In this document: one piece after another, positions 1 through 10,154 of the stretch | How the letters are laid out: every line of letters begins with the position of its first letter | How positions within the stretch are numbered: the stretch's first letter is position 1 | From: Agrostemma githago | Lineage: Eukaryota; Streptophyta; Magnoliopsida; Caryophyllales; Caryophyllaceae | Length of the DNA: 64,000 nt | Reading direction: 5' to 3' | NCBI GenBank assembly: GCA_958450325.1 | Contig: OY288246.1 | Location: 43,825,619-43,889,618, forward strand | The notes under the pieces: generated by a model | Seen by the model: only the letters and a program-made list of their open reading frames with translations | Databases searched by the model: none | What the model was told of the DNA's origin: nothing | Program-made: the position numbers and the translations under genes

Positions 1-806
1 TAGTGTCCCAGAAACCTCTGACATCCGTGACTTCACAATAAAGAAGCATTGTCACGAAAAGTTCTCTTAATTGGGACGACATTGCCCAACGGTTTGCCTC
101 GCTCATTGCATCATTCCACTCCCTATCATCGCTTAGGAGACCACACGCGTAACACACATCCTTGTAAGTCGGATACAAATGTCCATCTATTCTTCTCATA
201 TCTTCAAAACTTGTTGCCCCTTTGATTATGTTAAGAAGTAGACGTAGATAGTATCTCTCCCCTGCAGTAGGGTGGACATATGTTATCCTCCCTATACATT
301 GCCCTTGCTTCCTTCTTTCCCATCCCTTTTTCCAAACATATTTCGTAGGGAACTGAGCGTAAGACAATGTTCTCGCCTCTGGATATTGCGAGTTCGTCGT
401 CATCCACGCTGTGAGCATGGTGTCTGCTTCATTTGCCTCCTCTATTATTTCACCCACGGTGTCGAAATCTTTCAGTACGACAGCTTGCTGACCTTCTAAG
501 TGCACAGGAAGACGCATAACAGAAGGGCTATGGTCTTGTATCTCAAACTCAAATATTCTCCATGCCGCTTCACTTGCAGATATATAACGACAATCTAGAT
601 AAGATTGCACCTCGTCCTCAGAATTTCCCTTCACCAACATAGTGGCCTTATCCGCTCCCTTCGTGATATATTTAAATAAATACTTAATCGCACGGGTAGT
701 ATTGCACCACTCAACATTTATATGAGAGTCGAACATAATAAGTAGGCCGGGATTGTAGGGCACAACAGATCTATTGTCCAATGTAACACGCCCTTTCTCA
801 ATGAAC
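1..806 (-). CDS. Helitron RepHel (replication initiator/helicase) fragment, runs off left edge
   Basis: The minus strand is open from about 806 to the window edge and translates to a segment typical of plant Helitron helicase-like proteins. Recognisable blocks in order are a VPYNPGLL-type block, HINVEWCN, KYLFKYITKG, YLDCRYISASEAAWRIF, and near the edge YPTYKDVCYACGLL and LRELFVTMLL. In complete Helitrons this stretch lies between the Rep nuclease region and the SF1B helicase motifs; both are absent here, the first because the reading starts at an AG acceptor-like site near 807 or a truncation, the second because the window ends. RepHel nicks and unwinds DNA during rolling-circle transposition. 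No frameshift was seen in the stretches I translated. The family assignment rests on recalled signatures; completeness and activity are unknown. Confidence 0.75.
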
Positions 807-1197
807 CTACATGATTCAATATTGGATACATTAGGCGATATGCAGTGCGATTCAGCCGAAAAAATACATTGTTATCTTTAGACATGTACCCTAATGCACC
901 CTTACATTCTAATACTTAATTACCTTTTCTTAAATCTCTATTAAACTTTTTATAAGATAGTAAATTTAAAAGAGTAATAATTTGTGTAGTTATCTTTATA
1001 CACATTTATAATATATTTCAAATAACTCAGATCTCTATTAAATTTCTTAAAAATGTGCAATGCAAGGGCTCAAATGGTTGAGAGTATTACCTTTCATCTT
1101 GCCGTCATGAATTTATAATATACAAAATTTCTTAAATTTCGTATATTAAAGTCAAAGTTACTTTATACTCGTACATGGTTAGTTATATAAACATTAC
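807..1197. other. AT-rich spacer between the RepHel fragment and the RPA-like pseudogene
   Basis: I see no coding frame, repeat or RNA gene here. If RepHel is spliced, this could hold an intron; if the RPA-like gene has a terminal exon beyond 1198, it would also lie here, but I could not recognise one. Confidence 0.4.
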
Positions 1198-3414
1198 CTT
1201 GCTTAAGTTTTCGTCAACGATTTTCAATAAACTAAATGTTTCTCTATTATTTTGATCATGATTATATCTAGTGATTTTCAGCTTAAATAAAAACTCTTTT
1301 TCCTCGAATGTACTGTGTATCAGCTCTGGTATCGGGCTAGAATCTTCGGCATCTTCATCAACCTACATAATATATAAAGAGATTATCAATTGTACGTTCT
1401 GCCTTCGGTTATAGATATTTAAAAAGTTTAATTAATGTGTCATACTTGCGTCATTCATGTGTGTATCATACAAACTTATTGCATCTTGTCCTATTAACTT
1501 CTTAGCTTCTTTATCAAGTACGGTGAAAACTGTAGAGCCAGTGTCGTCTTCAACGCACATCTCAATACGATATCTGTAATATTAAAAAGAGATAATCGAT
1601 TTGAATCAGGCGGAAATTAAAAGACATACTATTATCAAAATAATGCACGAACCTAATAGTTTGCCTCTCAACTGTCTTCACACATTTGAAGCACCAGAAA
1701 TCAATAGCCCTTTGATGTGGTTTGGAATTGTAATCAATGCATGAAGAGTAGTGGTTGCTTAGTATTGATTTTGGTAACTCTAGCAACACAATCAACTATG
1801 GAGTCCTATAATTTAAAACATGTAAAATAATATGTAAGCAATTAAGAGGTAGTAATAAAAATAAGAAAGAATATGAATTCAAACAAAGATTTATTCTAAC
1901 TTATAATTTTAATTATACTCTGTACTAACTTATTCATGCCCTGGTTTTAGAATTCTCTCCATCCTTTAATTAAGATGTAGTAATAAGAATATGAATTGAA
2001 GCAGAAGCTAACCTGTTGATACTTCGTTTTGCAATGATCCTTGATAGCCTGAATATTCTTTCGATCCCAAGTAATATTTGGGGATCTAGTATCTAGCCCA
2101 GTTGCGTTAATATTCTCATATCCATCCCTATGAAGCAAGGTAAAGGGAAAACAAACAATGCAATTGAGGTGATGATGTTAAGTATTACTTTAGGTTAAAC
2201 ATAGTTGTGTAAAATTTATAATGCATACCTTAAAAAGGTCTTGAATTCATTAACCTCATTGATGTCGAGGTTAATATATAGCCTACTCGAAGATGATGTT
2301 GATAAACTAAGGTAGCCTAGGTGATAAAACATTAGTGGTTAGTTGTAACATCACTAAGCCTAATATAAATATAATAATAATAATAATAATAAGAAATATT
2401 GTTGAATTTTGAGTTACCGTTATAATCTCTTGCCAAAAGAGATGTTATTGTCACTATCTTAAGATTATCTTCAAGATCAAGTTGTCGTTTTTGTGCAATA
2501 TAGTCGGTGGAACATTGACCCCATAATTTAACTTTTACACGTTGACCTCTGTAGCAAAAATTAGTAATGTTATTAGATAATACTCCGTATTAGATAATTT
2601 TTCACAATTGTATAAGGAGAGATATCGTTGGTCTTCTATTTCAATTTTTTTGTTGACATCTTCTCCTGAATCATCGACAACCTTTCCAAATATATCTGTA
2701 AATATTTAAATGGTAATTTATATTGTTAACTAAATCATATATAATAATGATGTGAAATAGAAATACTTATAACAAAGTAAGTAAAATACCACTTAAAACC
2801 GAGAAGTTGTCACGACGGTTGTCAAGATGATGAAATTGCACAAAGTCAAATTTATGCTTAGGAATAATGACTTCCGCTTCTTCACTAAGAGACTTAACAA
2901 AAGTATCAAACTGAAAGTTGAGCATTATTTTGTTGTCGCTTACGACACGATACTGTTCCTTGTTAAGAAGAATCTCAAAATTTTTAATGATATATATTTT
3001 TCCTTCCACAAGCTTTTGACGCAATCGTGAATTCTGAACACTGCGTAGTGTTGCATGGACATATTCACCCTGCAATGCAAATAGGTTGAAAATTATTATG
3101 TAGGATGCAAACGATTTAAGTTCAATTAATTATAATTTCCACAATGCATCTATTATTTAGATAACAATAACATATAAAATTATGAATAACATATATTATT
3201 TACCTCTTCATCAATAAGAACCATATCGGTACAAATCACGAATCCTTTTTCTTAATGCTTTCCACATCCCACAATCTGGAAACACGGACTCTGATTTTCC
3301 AATCGCTCCTTTTCGAGTTTAATTCATTAATAAATGAATACGGCCTAAAATATAATGACATCATATATTGTTAAATTAAAAGGAATACGGCTTAAAATAT
3401 AATGATATCGAATA

Positions 3415-3454
<40 letters not shown>

Positions 3455-3537
3455 TGCATTGTGTATACGTAATAGTGGAAAATAGACAAATTAAATCTTG
3501 TAGATACGTACCTGGGTGCTGGGTTTGACATTGACAT
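1198..3537 (-). pseudogene. RPA70-like (replication protein A large subunit-like) pseudogene, ten exons recognisable
   Basis: A minus-strand gene starts MSMSNPAP at 3537. Exons inferred from reading frame and GT-AG borders: 3512-3537, 3204-3344, 2790-3069, 2626-2695, 2418-2548, 2229-2316, 2013-2127, 1653-1805, 1446-1573 and 1198-1362. The product carries OB-fold signatures of plant and Helitron-borne RPA1 proteins: DWKIRVRVSRLWD, YVHATLRS, RVKVKLWGQ, and a Cys-containing WCFKCVKTV followed by YRIEMCVEDDTGSTVF. Such proteins bind single-stranded DNA, and plant Helitrons often carry one. It looks dead: exon 2 needs a 1-base frame change near 3240 to avoid a TGA, the donor of exon 4 reads AT instead of GT at 2624-2625, and exon 8 changes frame near 1755. 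It lies upstream of the RepHel fragment in the same orientation. A host-derived duplicate is the alternative. Confidence 0.75.
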
Positions 3538-3599
3538 TGTAGTTATTGAGAATTACGTTCTTGGATGAATGATTTTTTGTGACAAATTCAACCCATATT

Positions 3600-4512
3600 T
3601 ATATATTATTATTTTCCATATGTTTGAGAAAATAATTAAGACAACCCTTCCATAGCTTATTATTTATATTTATTTTCCATATGTTTGAGAAAATAATTAA
3701 GACAATCCTTCCATATCTTTAATAGTATATTAGTAGTACTATTATATTATTATTATTACGTAGTACCCTATTCTACTATTATTATGGTAATAAAATATTA
3801 TTTTTATTATTATTATTATTATATCATATTATTTTTATTTATTTATTATTGTTATTATTATACTACTATTAATATTTCCTATATTATACTATTATTATAT
3901 TACATTATTATTATTATTATATTACGTAGTACCCTATTATTATTATATTACGTAGTACCCTATTTTCTATAATATAATATGCTATATAATATATAATATA
4001 TAATATAATAATAATAGTATATTAGTATATTATAGTAATAATAGTAGTAGTACTATTATTATTATTACGTAGTACCCTATCTACTATTATTATAGTAACA
4101 AAATATTATTTTTATAATTATTATATCATATTATTTATTTATTTATTTATTATTATTATACTACTATTATTATTACAATTCTATATGCTTTCCTAATAAT
4201 ATTATTATATTTATGATTATGTTTTCCATATTAATTAATAAACATAAATAAAAAATAACCAATGAGCATATACTTTCCTATATAATACTATTGTTATTAT
4301 TATAGTATATTATTATTATTATTATTATATCATATTAATAATATTATTTATTTATTTATTATTATTATACTACTATTATTATTAAAATTCCATATACTTT
4401 CCTAATAATATTATTATACTTTATGATTATATTTTCCATATTAATTAATAAACTTAAATAAAAAATAACCAATGAGCATATACTTTCCTATATTATACTA
4501 TTATTATAGTAT
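3600..4512. repeat. ATT/TTA-rich simple-sequence and short tandem-duplication block
   Basis: About 0.9 kb composed almost only of A and T, dominated by ATT trinucleotides. It begins with a 62-bp tandem duplication (around 3600-3660 and 3662-3722, sharing CCATATGTTTGAGAAAATA). A phrase ACGTAGTACCCTA recurs at about 3759, 3924, 3950 and 4067. A second duplication with about 215-bp offset (shared AACCAATGAGCATATAC near 4257 and 4472) ends the block. Open frames here only reflect lack of stops in ATT repeats. Confidence 0.8.
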
Positions 4513-4513
4513 A

Positions 4514-4540
4514 CTAGTATAGACCCCGTGCAATGCACGG
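4514..4540 (-). mobile_element. Helitron-type 3' terminus (hairpin plus CTAG)
   Basis: Read on the minus strand, a GC hairpin CCGTGC-ATT-GCACGG (4526-4540) is followed after 8 nt by CTAG (4514-4517) and then T. Plant Helitrons end in a GC-rich hairpin about ten bases before a terminal CTRR and insert 5' of a T. In this orientation the element body would extend to the right of 4514, so this terminus does not belong to the RepHel fragment on the left. I did not find the matching 5' TC end. Confidence 0.5.
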
Positions 4541-4743
4541 TATTTATATTATATTTATCTTATAGAATATTTCATTTAAGATTTAAAATAAAAAATTTAT
4601 TATTTTATTTTTACTATTTATCGACTGTATAATTTAGAAATAGGAAAATATTTTTTAAATCGCAAAACTAATCAAAATATTTGAGTAATGTCTTGAAATG
4701 CACGGAGTATTAAATAACGTGTAATTATTGAAAATATTGTTTA
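4541..4743. other. AT-rich sequence right of the Helitron-type terminus
   Basis: No gene or recognisable repeat. If the terminus at 4514 is genuine, this is the 3' end of that Helitron's body. Confidence 0.3.
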
Positions 4744-4745
4744 TA

Positions 4746-4924
4746 CTCCCTTCGTTTCATTGAAAGCTTCCACTTTTCCTTTTTCGTAAATTTCTTCACT
4801 TTCTTTTTTTGGTATAACTCTTCACTCTTACCTAGGTGGCCCCTCTCTACTTTTGAATATTTTATTATTATCCTTAAAAAATGTGTCATTTTTTAGGTGG
4901 AAGCTTTCATTGAAACAGAGGGAG
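4746..4924. mobile_element. Stowaway-type MITE, 179 bp
   Basis: Terminal inverted repeats of about 28 bp begin CTCCCTTCGTTTCATTGAAA on the left and are mirrored at the right end (GAAACAGAGGGAG). TA dinucleotides flank both ends (4744-4745, 4925-4926). CTCCCT termini with a TA target duplication are the hallmark of Tc1/mariner-related Stowaway MITEs. There is no coding capacity. Confidence 0.85.
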
Positions 4925-4926
4925 TA

Positions 4927-5303
4927 TTTTTTATATACTCGGTTTATATCATCTCACATCTCGAGGTACCCACTTCTCTCTTTTACATACCATAAAATAC
5001 ATAAATATTTATCAAAAATTTATAATAATGTACTTTTTTTAATGGTTAGCACGCCGTAATACGTTCTCTTTGTGTAAAAAACTATTCAGTTTTTCATTAG
5101 AAAATTAAAAAATAAATTAAAAATGAACCGTCTCAGGTGTAAGACTTATATTATGTAATCTGTGAAACTTTTTTTTATATGAATTTCAATAGTATATTCC
5201 CTATTTTGTAGTCTCACCTACCAAAATAATCATTCTATATGATAATTATAATCCTCACATTTGAATAAATGAGAAGATCTTAGTGGTATCGAGTGAGTAT
5301 ATA
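4927..5303. other. AT-rich intervening sequence
   Basis: I see no gene, RNA or clear repeat here. Composition is AT-rich and there is no long reading frame with coding character. Confidence 0.4.
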
Positions 5304-5704
5304 TTTCTTCCGTCCCGATGAATTGTTTGTCTTTACTTTTGGCACAAAGAGGAAAAGGTCCAATGATGAAGTGACATGTGAAGCCAAATTCATGAGGAGG
5401 TCAAATTACATATATATATATAGAGTAAGGCTCTTATGAGTCCTTCTCTATATATGAGTCCATGAGTCCTCATCTCATCCATTGGATGAGATGAGGATGG
5501 ATGGACAAGATGCGTTGCATTAAAAAAAAAAAAAAAAGAAGGAAGATTTCCGTTCCTAAAATAACTCACAAGAATTTAGGAAACAATAACTTCCTGTCAT
5601 TCACGTTCATTATCACAATTTTCATTCCACGTTCATTCACACCTAAAAAAAACTCTGATTCATTCACGCTCATTCATCGATTTTGAACTCGAAATTCTGC
5701 TACA

Positions 5705-5768
5705 ATGGATTCAATGACCGCATTATCGTCTTCAACGGTTGATATGCAACTAATCGAGTATAACAATG
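5705..5768 (+). CDS. Possible first exon, 21 codons, unknown product
   Basis: An ATG at 5705 opens MDSMTALSSSTVDMQLIEYN, followed by a perfect plant donor GTGAGT at 5769. No downstream exon with family resemblance was found, because the following 2 kb is filled with AGTAACA motifs and stops. It may be a relic exon of a transposon-borne gene or a captured host exon. I do not recognise it. Confidence 0.25.
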
Positions 5769-6114
5769 GTGAGTTTCAGTGTTTCATTCACGTTTTTATT
5801 CGTTTTTTCTTCATGGATTTCAATAGTCATATGGCTTTCAATTTGCGTTTTCATATCAATGTTTTATCGCGTCGAATTGCGTTTCTTTTACGTCGATCTT
5901 CATGTTTATAGTGCTTTCATTGTCATTCCGTATCACAGTTCGTATCAATTTGCGTTGTTTTGATGTCATTGCGTTTTGATATCACAGTTTCGTATCAATG
6001 GTATTTTGATATCTCGATCTCTATAGATTACAGGTCTTTATGCTTTTTATTAAGATTTTCCCTGATATCCATTGATTCTATTTTTTTGATTTCAGTTAAC
6101 GCAGATTCGTCGTT

Positions 6115-7985
6115 GAAGTAACATGCCTTCTGAGTTAAAGTAACACTTCACTGCAATTACAGTAACAAAAATGAACGTTCAGGAAAAGGGTTTTTTGATA
6201 TGCTAGAGTAACGTATTGTACACGTTAAGGTAACACCACTTATGAATTACAGTAACACATTATTTGCATTGATGTAACGTTGTTTGATGATATGCAGAAA
6301 CGTCATTGAAGTAACATACCTTCTGAGTTACAGTAACACTTAATTGCAATTACAGTAACACACTGAACGTTTAGAAAAAAGGGTTTGATGATGATGATGT
6401 TAAAGTAACATAGTGTAATAGTTAGAGTAACACAACTTATAAATTGATATAACCGTCAATTTTAATGTTGATATTGCTTTCATTGTTATTTCATTCATCA
6501 TAGTTTCCTATCAATGGTTAGTTGCTCTATCGATCTTTATAGATTCCAGGGTTTTATGTTTCTTATTTAGGTTTTCCATAATATACACTGATACTATTGT
6601 TTTGTTTTATATTAACGCAGAAACGTCATTGAAGTAACATACCTCCTGAGTTACAGTAACGTAAGCTTCACTGATATTATTGTTTTGTTTTTTGTTGAAG
6701 CAGACACGACACTAAAGCTTCATTGATACAGACTTCTAAGGGCAAAAGACAAGGCAAATGTGAAAAGCTTGTGCGGATTAATTTTCATGTTGAAAAGCTT
6801 GTGCGGATTAATTCGGGAGTTCAGGTTGCAGAGACAGTCCGTTTCTGGGGGGGGGGGGGGGGGTTGGCAAAACACAGGAACTGGATTTTGTACACATTTT
6901 TTTACACATAGCGCTGTGCTACGTTGCAATTAACTATATATATTTATTTAATACATGTGTATTTGGTTAGAGTAACATCTCATGTCTATTGGAGTAACAC
7001 CATTCGTTAGTTACAGTAACAGACATAATGCATGAAGGTAACTGAGGACAACAACGTTGTTTAAACAATTCATTACCAAAGTAACTGAGGATAACTTGGA
7101 TTAGAACCATTCATTACCAAAGTAACAACATTCACTTTTTAAAGAACCATATATAATGCGTCATTGATAATAACATTGTTTAATTATGAGACAAAGAATA
7201 ACATCATTAATGACTTAGAGTAACATCATTTGTTCATTAAAGTAACAGTTATAATGCGTCAATGTAACACAATGATTATGAGACCACATTTGTATATTGG
7301 GTAAACTTCATTCATTCCCATAGTAACACCGGTCGTTAATTAGAGTGACAGGAACAATTAGTCAGGGTAACAGAGTTTAACAGCGTTGTTCCATTGGTGA
7401 TAATCAAAATACTAATGTACATAACAAGTTTCGAAAACGATACAAAGCATTATTCGTAATTAGAAAAAGATGACATAATTCGTTAGACACGTTATTTTTT
7501 TCGACCCTTTGTTGGCTTGCTCTTGGGACCATCGATGATCTTTTGCCTAGTGTCCACATACTTATCTACGTTATCCAACAACCGCGATCGCACCTTCATT
7601 TGTCTCCTCCTTTTGCCATCTGAAAAGTACAATAATTATGTACAACTATTGTTACAGTTTAATCTGGTATATAAAATTAAAGTACAATTGATACGAGTGA
7701 AAGAAATACCATATGTAAAGCTGATACGCGTTAAAGTAACACAAAGAAAGTGTTAGAGTAACATAGAGTGCAAATTAGAGTAACACGTCTACACAATTAA
7801 ATGTACCAGATTACTAGCATTCAAAGTAACGCAAAGATGGGAGTAAAAGTAACATGTCTTGTACATTACAGTAACACATGGTCGTCTTTAAAATAACATC
7901 ATACATGTGTAACACTAACTAAACAACCCCTTACAGTAACACCTCAAGTTTATTACAGTAACTCATAAGAGCATTAGAGTAACAT
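6115..7985 (+). repeat. Dispersed AGTAACA motif field, about three dozen copies, one orientation
   Basis: The heptamer AGTAACA, usually in the context TTANAGTAACAC, recurs roughly 35 times over 1.9 kb and always on the plus strand. Within clusters (6115-6440, 6960-7030, 7200-7265, 7735-7985) starts are often 22-26 bp apart. The intervening sequence is not conserved, so this is not an ordinary minisatellite. It also contains a G homopolymer of about 18 at 6847 and a local duplication of AAAAGCTTGTGCGGATTAAT near 6760 and 6790. Spaced identical motifs inside a TIR element resemble transposase-binding subterminal repeats of CACTA or hAT elements; that is inference only. Confidence 0.6.
7492..7619 (-). 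pseudogene. Possible terminal exon remnant, 42 codons, basic C-terminus
   Basis: On the minus strand an AG acceptor at 7620-7621 is followed by an open frame that ends at the TAA 7492-7494. The peptide is rich in Lys and Arg (GKRRRQMKVRSRLLDNVDKY and a PKSKPTKGRKK tail). The KGR-type tail is reminiscent of FAR1-related or MULE-derived proteins, but the similarity is too short to name a family. It converges with the plus-strand exon at 5705. Treat it as a low-confidence relic. Confidence 0.25.
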
Positions 7986-8640
7986 TCAATATATGTTAGA
8001 CTAAGTATGAAGAGTAGAAGCATAATATGAAGTAGGTGAATTCAATTAAACTCTACAGATTCATACCCAGATACCGCAACAATCTTAAGTGAAACCAATT
8101 AATTATAGGGCACAAACGCAGCAAAGTAAATCAATCAATAATTAGCGAGAAAATTAATGAAATCAGATACGAATATAAACTAAACCTAGTTCTTTAGTAC
8201 AACAATCGAGTATTAATTAGCGAGTTACCTTGTATTATGCCACCTGAAGATTATCTTTGCTGAAGTTAGAGAGTTGCTTCAATGTAGCCTTGCTTGAGTT
8301 GAAGACGGGAGGATGCGCGGGTGTGTTTTGAAAAGAAACAGAAGTCGAGCGATTGTGTTTGGGATGATGAAGGTGAAGGGTTTCAGTTAGGATGTGAATG
8401 AAAAAATTGAATGTGAGGAAAAAATTGAATGTGAGGAAGTAAAGTGTATTGGTTGGAGATAATTAAGGGAGGAGAGAGGATTTGATTTTATTTTTACCAA
8501 AATATGTTATTTATTGCCTTAATTACTGGAATCAATCACCACCATCCATCCCACTCTAGATCAATGGTTGTAGATAGGACTCATGGACTCAAAAAAAAAA
8601 AAAGGACTCACTTGATCCTTCCTCTATATATATATATATA

Positions 8641-8846
8641 CTCCCTCCGAGTTCTTATGATTGCCCCATTTGCTTTTGGGGTGAAAAATAAGGAAGGAAA
8701 AATGAGTGGTTAAAAAAGAAAGGGGAAGAGAGAGAAATGGATGGGTAAATATGAACCACGCATTTATATTCTAAAATGAAAAGTGGGTAAAAGATCAAAC
8801 TCAGTCCAAAAAGAAATATGGGTAAATGATATAAACTCGGAGGGAG
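8641..8846. mobile_element. Stowaway-type MITE, 206 bp
   Basis: The left terminus reads CTCCCTCCGAGTTCTTATGA and the right terminus ends AACTCGGAGGGAG, an inverted match of about 14 bp, with TA on both sides (8639-8640, 8847-8848). It abuts the (TA)n at the right edge of the putative TIR element. No coding capacity. Confidence 0.8.
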
Positions 8847-8934
8847 TATATAACATTCCTAAAATAGAAAGGCAAAGAATTCGTTGAGACGACCCAATAT
8901 GGAATAGACAAAGAATTCATTGGGACGGGGAGAG

Positions 8935-9137
8935 TATTTCTTTGTAAAAGTTAAAGTAAATAGCTCATTTCAAAAATAAATTTTTTAGATAACTGATTTT
9001 TTTCTCAAGGTTAATGACATCATATCTTAAAATTTATCTAATTATTTTCATAAAAAGAAGTTTTTTTTGTCAATTTCTTTAACATTAATAAAAATGAATG
9101 GTTTGCGAATTTATTAATGAAATGTTCTTTTACTTCT
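8935..9137. other. Unannotated flank ending in the Retand-like target site
   Basis: AT-rich sequence without recognisable features. Its last five bases (9133-9137, CTTCT) are the left copy of the target-site duplication of the tandem LTR element. Confidence 0.6.
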
Positions 9138-9798
9138 TGTTCCGGTCACGGAAACAATTCACCCGGCCTAGGATCCGGGCTGTATAATCGGGTTAATTGC
9201 GAACAAATGATCGTTTGATTTCCCTTGATCTCCCCTTTCTCTCACTCCTTAGATCGGACCTTCCCGGCGGAAATGGCCTGCTCCCTGCACAATGAACGCA
9301 CAGGGCCTCGGAGGTTGTCCGAGGAAACCCTCTCCGATGCCTAAGTCAGTCCGTGAAATGCCTTGACGAACCTAGCTCGTGAGGAACTAGGCGGCGTTTT
9401 TAGGAGTAAGAGTCTAGAGAGAGAAAATCCAACCCCCCTCATGTGGGAAATGGGGAGGTATTTATACCTTCCCACAAGAGAGAGAAGAGAAAGAGGAATG
9501 GTTGGATGGGAGAGTGACAAGTGGTGGCCTCCCATCCCTCCATTCCCAATTACCTTAGGCAAAATGACGGATGGGTCCTTGGTTCCCTTTTGGCTTTATT
9601 CAGGCGGGGATGCCCTGGACGCAGGCGGCAGGCCTGGTCTACTCCGTTTGGCGGACGGCCCAAGGAATTGGGGCCACACTTGGAGATTCCAGTAACTGAT
9701 GGGAAAAGCTGCCGGACAGATCCTTCCCCCTTCTTGGGGCTCGGTCGCCTTGGGGCCCGATTGGCGGGCGGCCAATGACAGGCAACCAACCCTCATCA
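9138..9798 (-). repeat. Retand-like LTR 1 (3' LTR of body A), 661 bp
   Basis: The plus-strand ends are TG (9138) and CA (9798). On the minus strand a TATAAATA box lies at 9459-9466, consistent with the LTR promoter. By eye it is identical to LTR 3 and differs from LTR 2 at four sites. The left flank CTTCT is the target duplication. Confidence 0.93.
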
Positions 9799-10079
9799 AT
9801 TGGCCCTCGCTGGCTGAGGAGGAACGGGGTTCCAGCTCGGCAGGCGATGTATTTCCCTAGGACAGCGGGAGGTTGCCTCTTTGGGTACTTGCATTTAATG
9901 CGTCGCATATTCCCGAGGGAACATGCTTTAACTTCTCTGGGCACGCAGGGAGTTCAAGCGTCCTTTGTTATGATTACCTTCCTCTGCATAGAGAATTTTT
10001 GGGCAGCGTGCCGCTTCGCTGATTGGCTTTCTCCTTCGCAGAGGTGGTTGGGGTGTCATTAATGCGATATTTTCCTTAG

Positions 10080-10086
10080 TATAAAA
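10080..10086 (+). promoter_or_regulatory. TATA box for antisense gene 1, body A
   Basis: TATAAAA lies 69 bp before the ATG at 10155 and is followed by a pyrimidine-rich leader. It points away from the pol promoter, so antisense gene 1 probably has its own promoter just inside the 3' LTR. The same box is at 21872-21878 in body B. Confidence 0.6.
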
Positions 10087-10154
10087 CCTTTAGCTTCCCT
10101 GATTACTTTGTGCTTCATTCCACCCTCAATCTTTACACTTTCTTCATCTTAAAC

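Larger units (their letters stand above)
5418..8632. mobile_element. Putative non-autonomous TIR element (MULE-like architecture)
   Basis: Imperfect inverted repeats of roughly 75 bp face each other. The left arm (about 5424-5500) contains AAGGCTCTTATGAGTCC and GAGTCCATGAGTCCT; the right arm (about 8555-8632) reads the same in reverse complement with a poly-A interruption. Both ends sit in (TA)n, so boundaries and target duplication cannot be fixed. Transcript-like 5' regions point inward from both ends: an ATG exon with a GTGAGT donor at 5705-5768 on plus, and a leader-like stretch with a possible GT donor around 8265-8285 on minus. Inward transcription from both long TIRs is typical of Mutator-like elements, but I see no transposase. 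The interior is dominated by AGTAACA motifs. Confidence 0.4.
5304..8934. mobile_element. Stowaway-like MITE split by later insertions
   Basis: The left end (from 5304, with CCGTCCCGATGAATTGTTTG) and the right end (to 8934, with CAAAGAATTCATTGGGACGG) form inverted repeats of about 30 bp and are flanked by TA (5302-5303 and 8935-8936). The MITE's own sequence is about 5304-5417 plus 8849-8934. The intervening DNA comprises the TIR element at about 5418-8632 and the MITE at 8641-8846, both of which must have inserted later. Confidence 0.6.

Noticed and set aside
1060..1110. A SINE-like A-box phrase (AAATGGTTGAGAG)
   Set aside because: No B box follows at a suitable distance and no duplication flanks it.
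2549..2625. An AT-AC (U12-type) intron in the RPA-like gene, because the donor reads ATATC
   Set aside because: Frame requires the acceptor CAG, and ATATCTCTCC does not match the strict U12 donor; a G to A donor mutation in a pseudogene is simpler.
3784..3972. A 62-codon Tyr/Ile-rich frame
   Set aside because: It is the translation of ATT/TTA repeats lacking stops.
6847..6864. The G homopolymer as a G-quadruplex regulatory site
   Set aside because: A single uninterrupted G run of about 18 is more likely simple-sequence slippage or a sequencing problem.
9341..9944. Several 60-110-codon frames over LTR 1 and its border (repeated at LTR 2 and LTR 3)
   Set aside because: They lie across LTR control sequence, overlap each other on both strands and show no domain.
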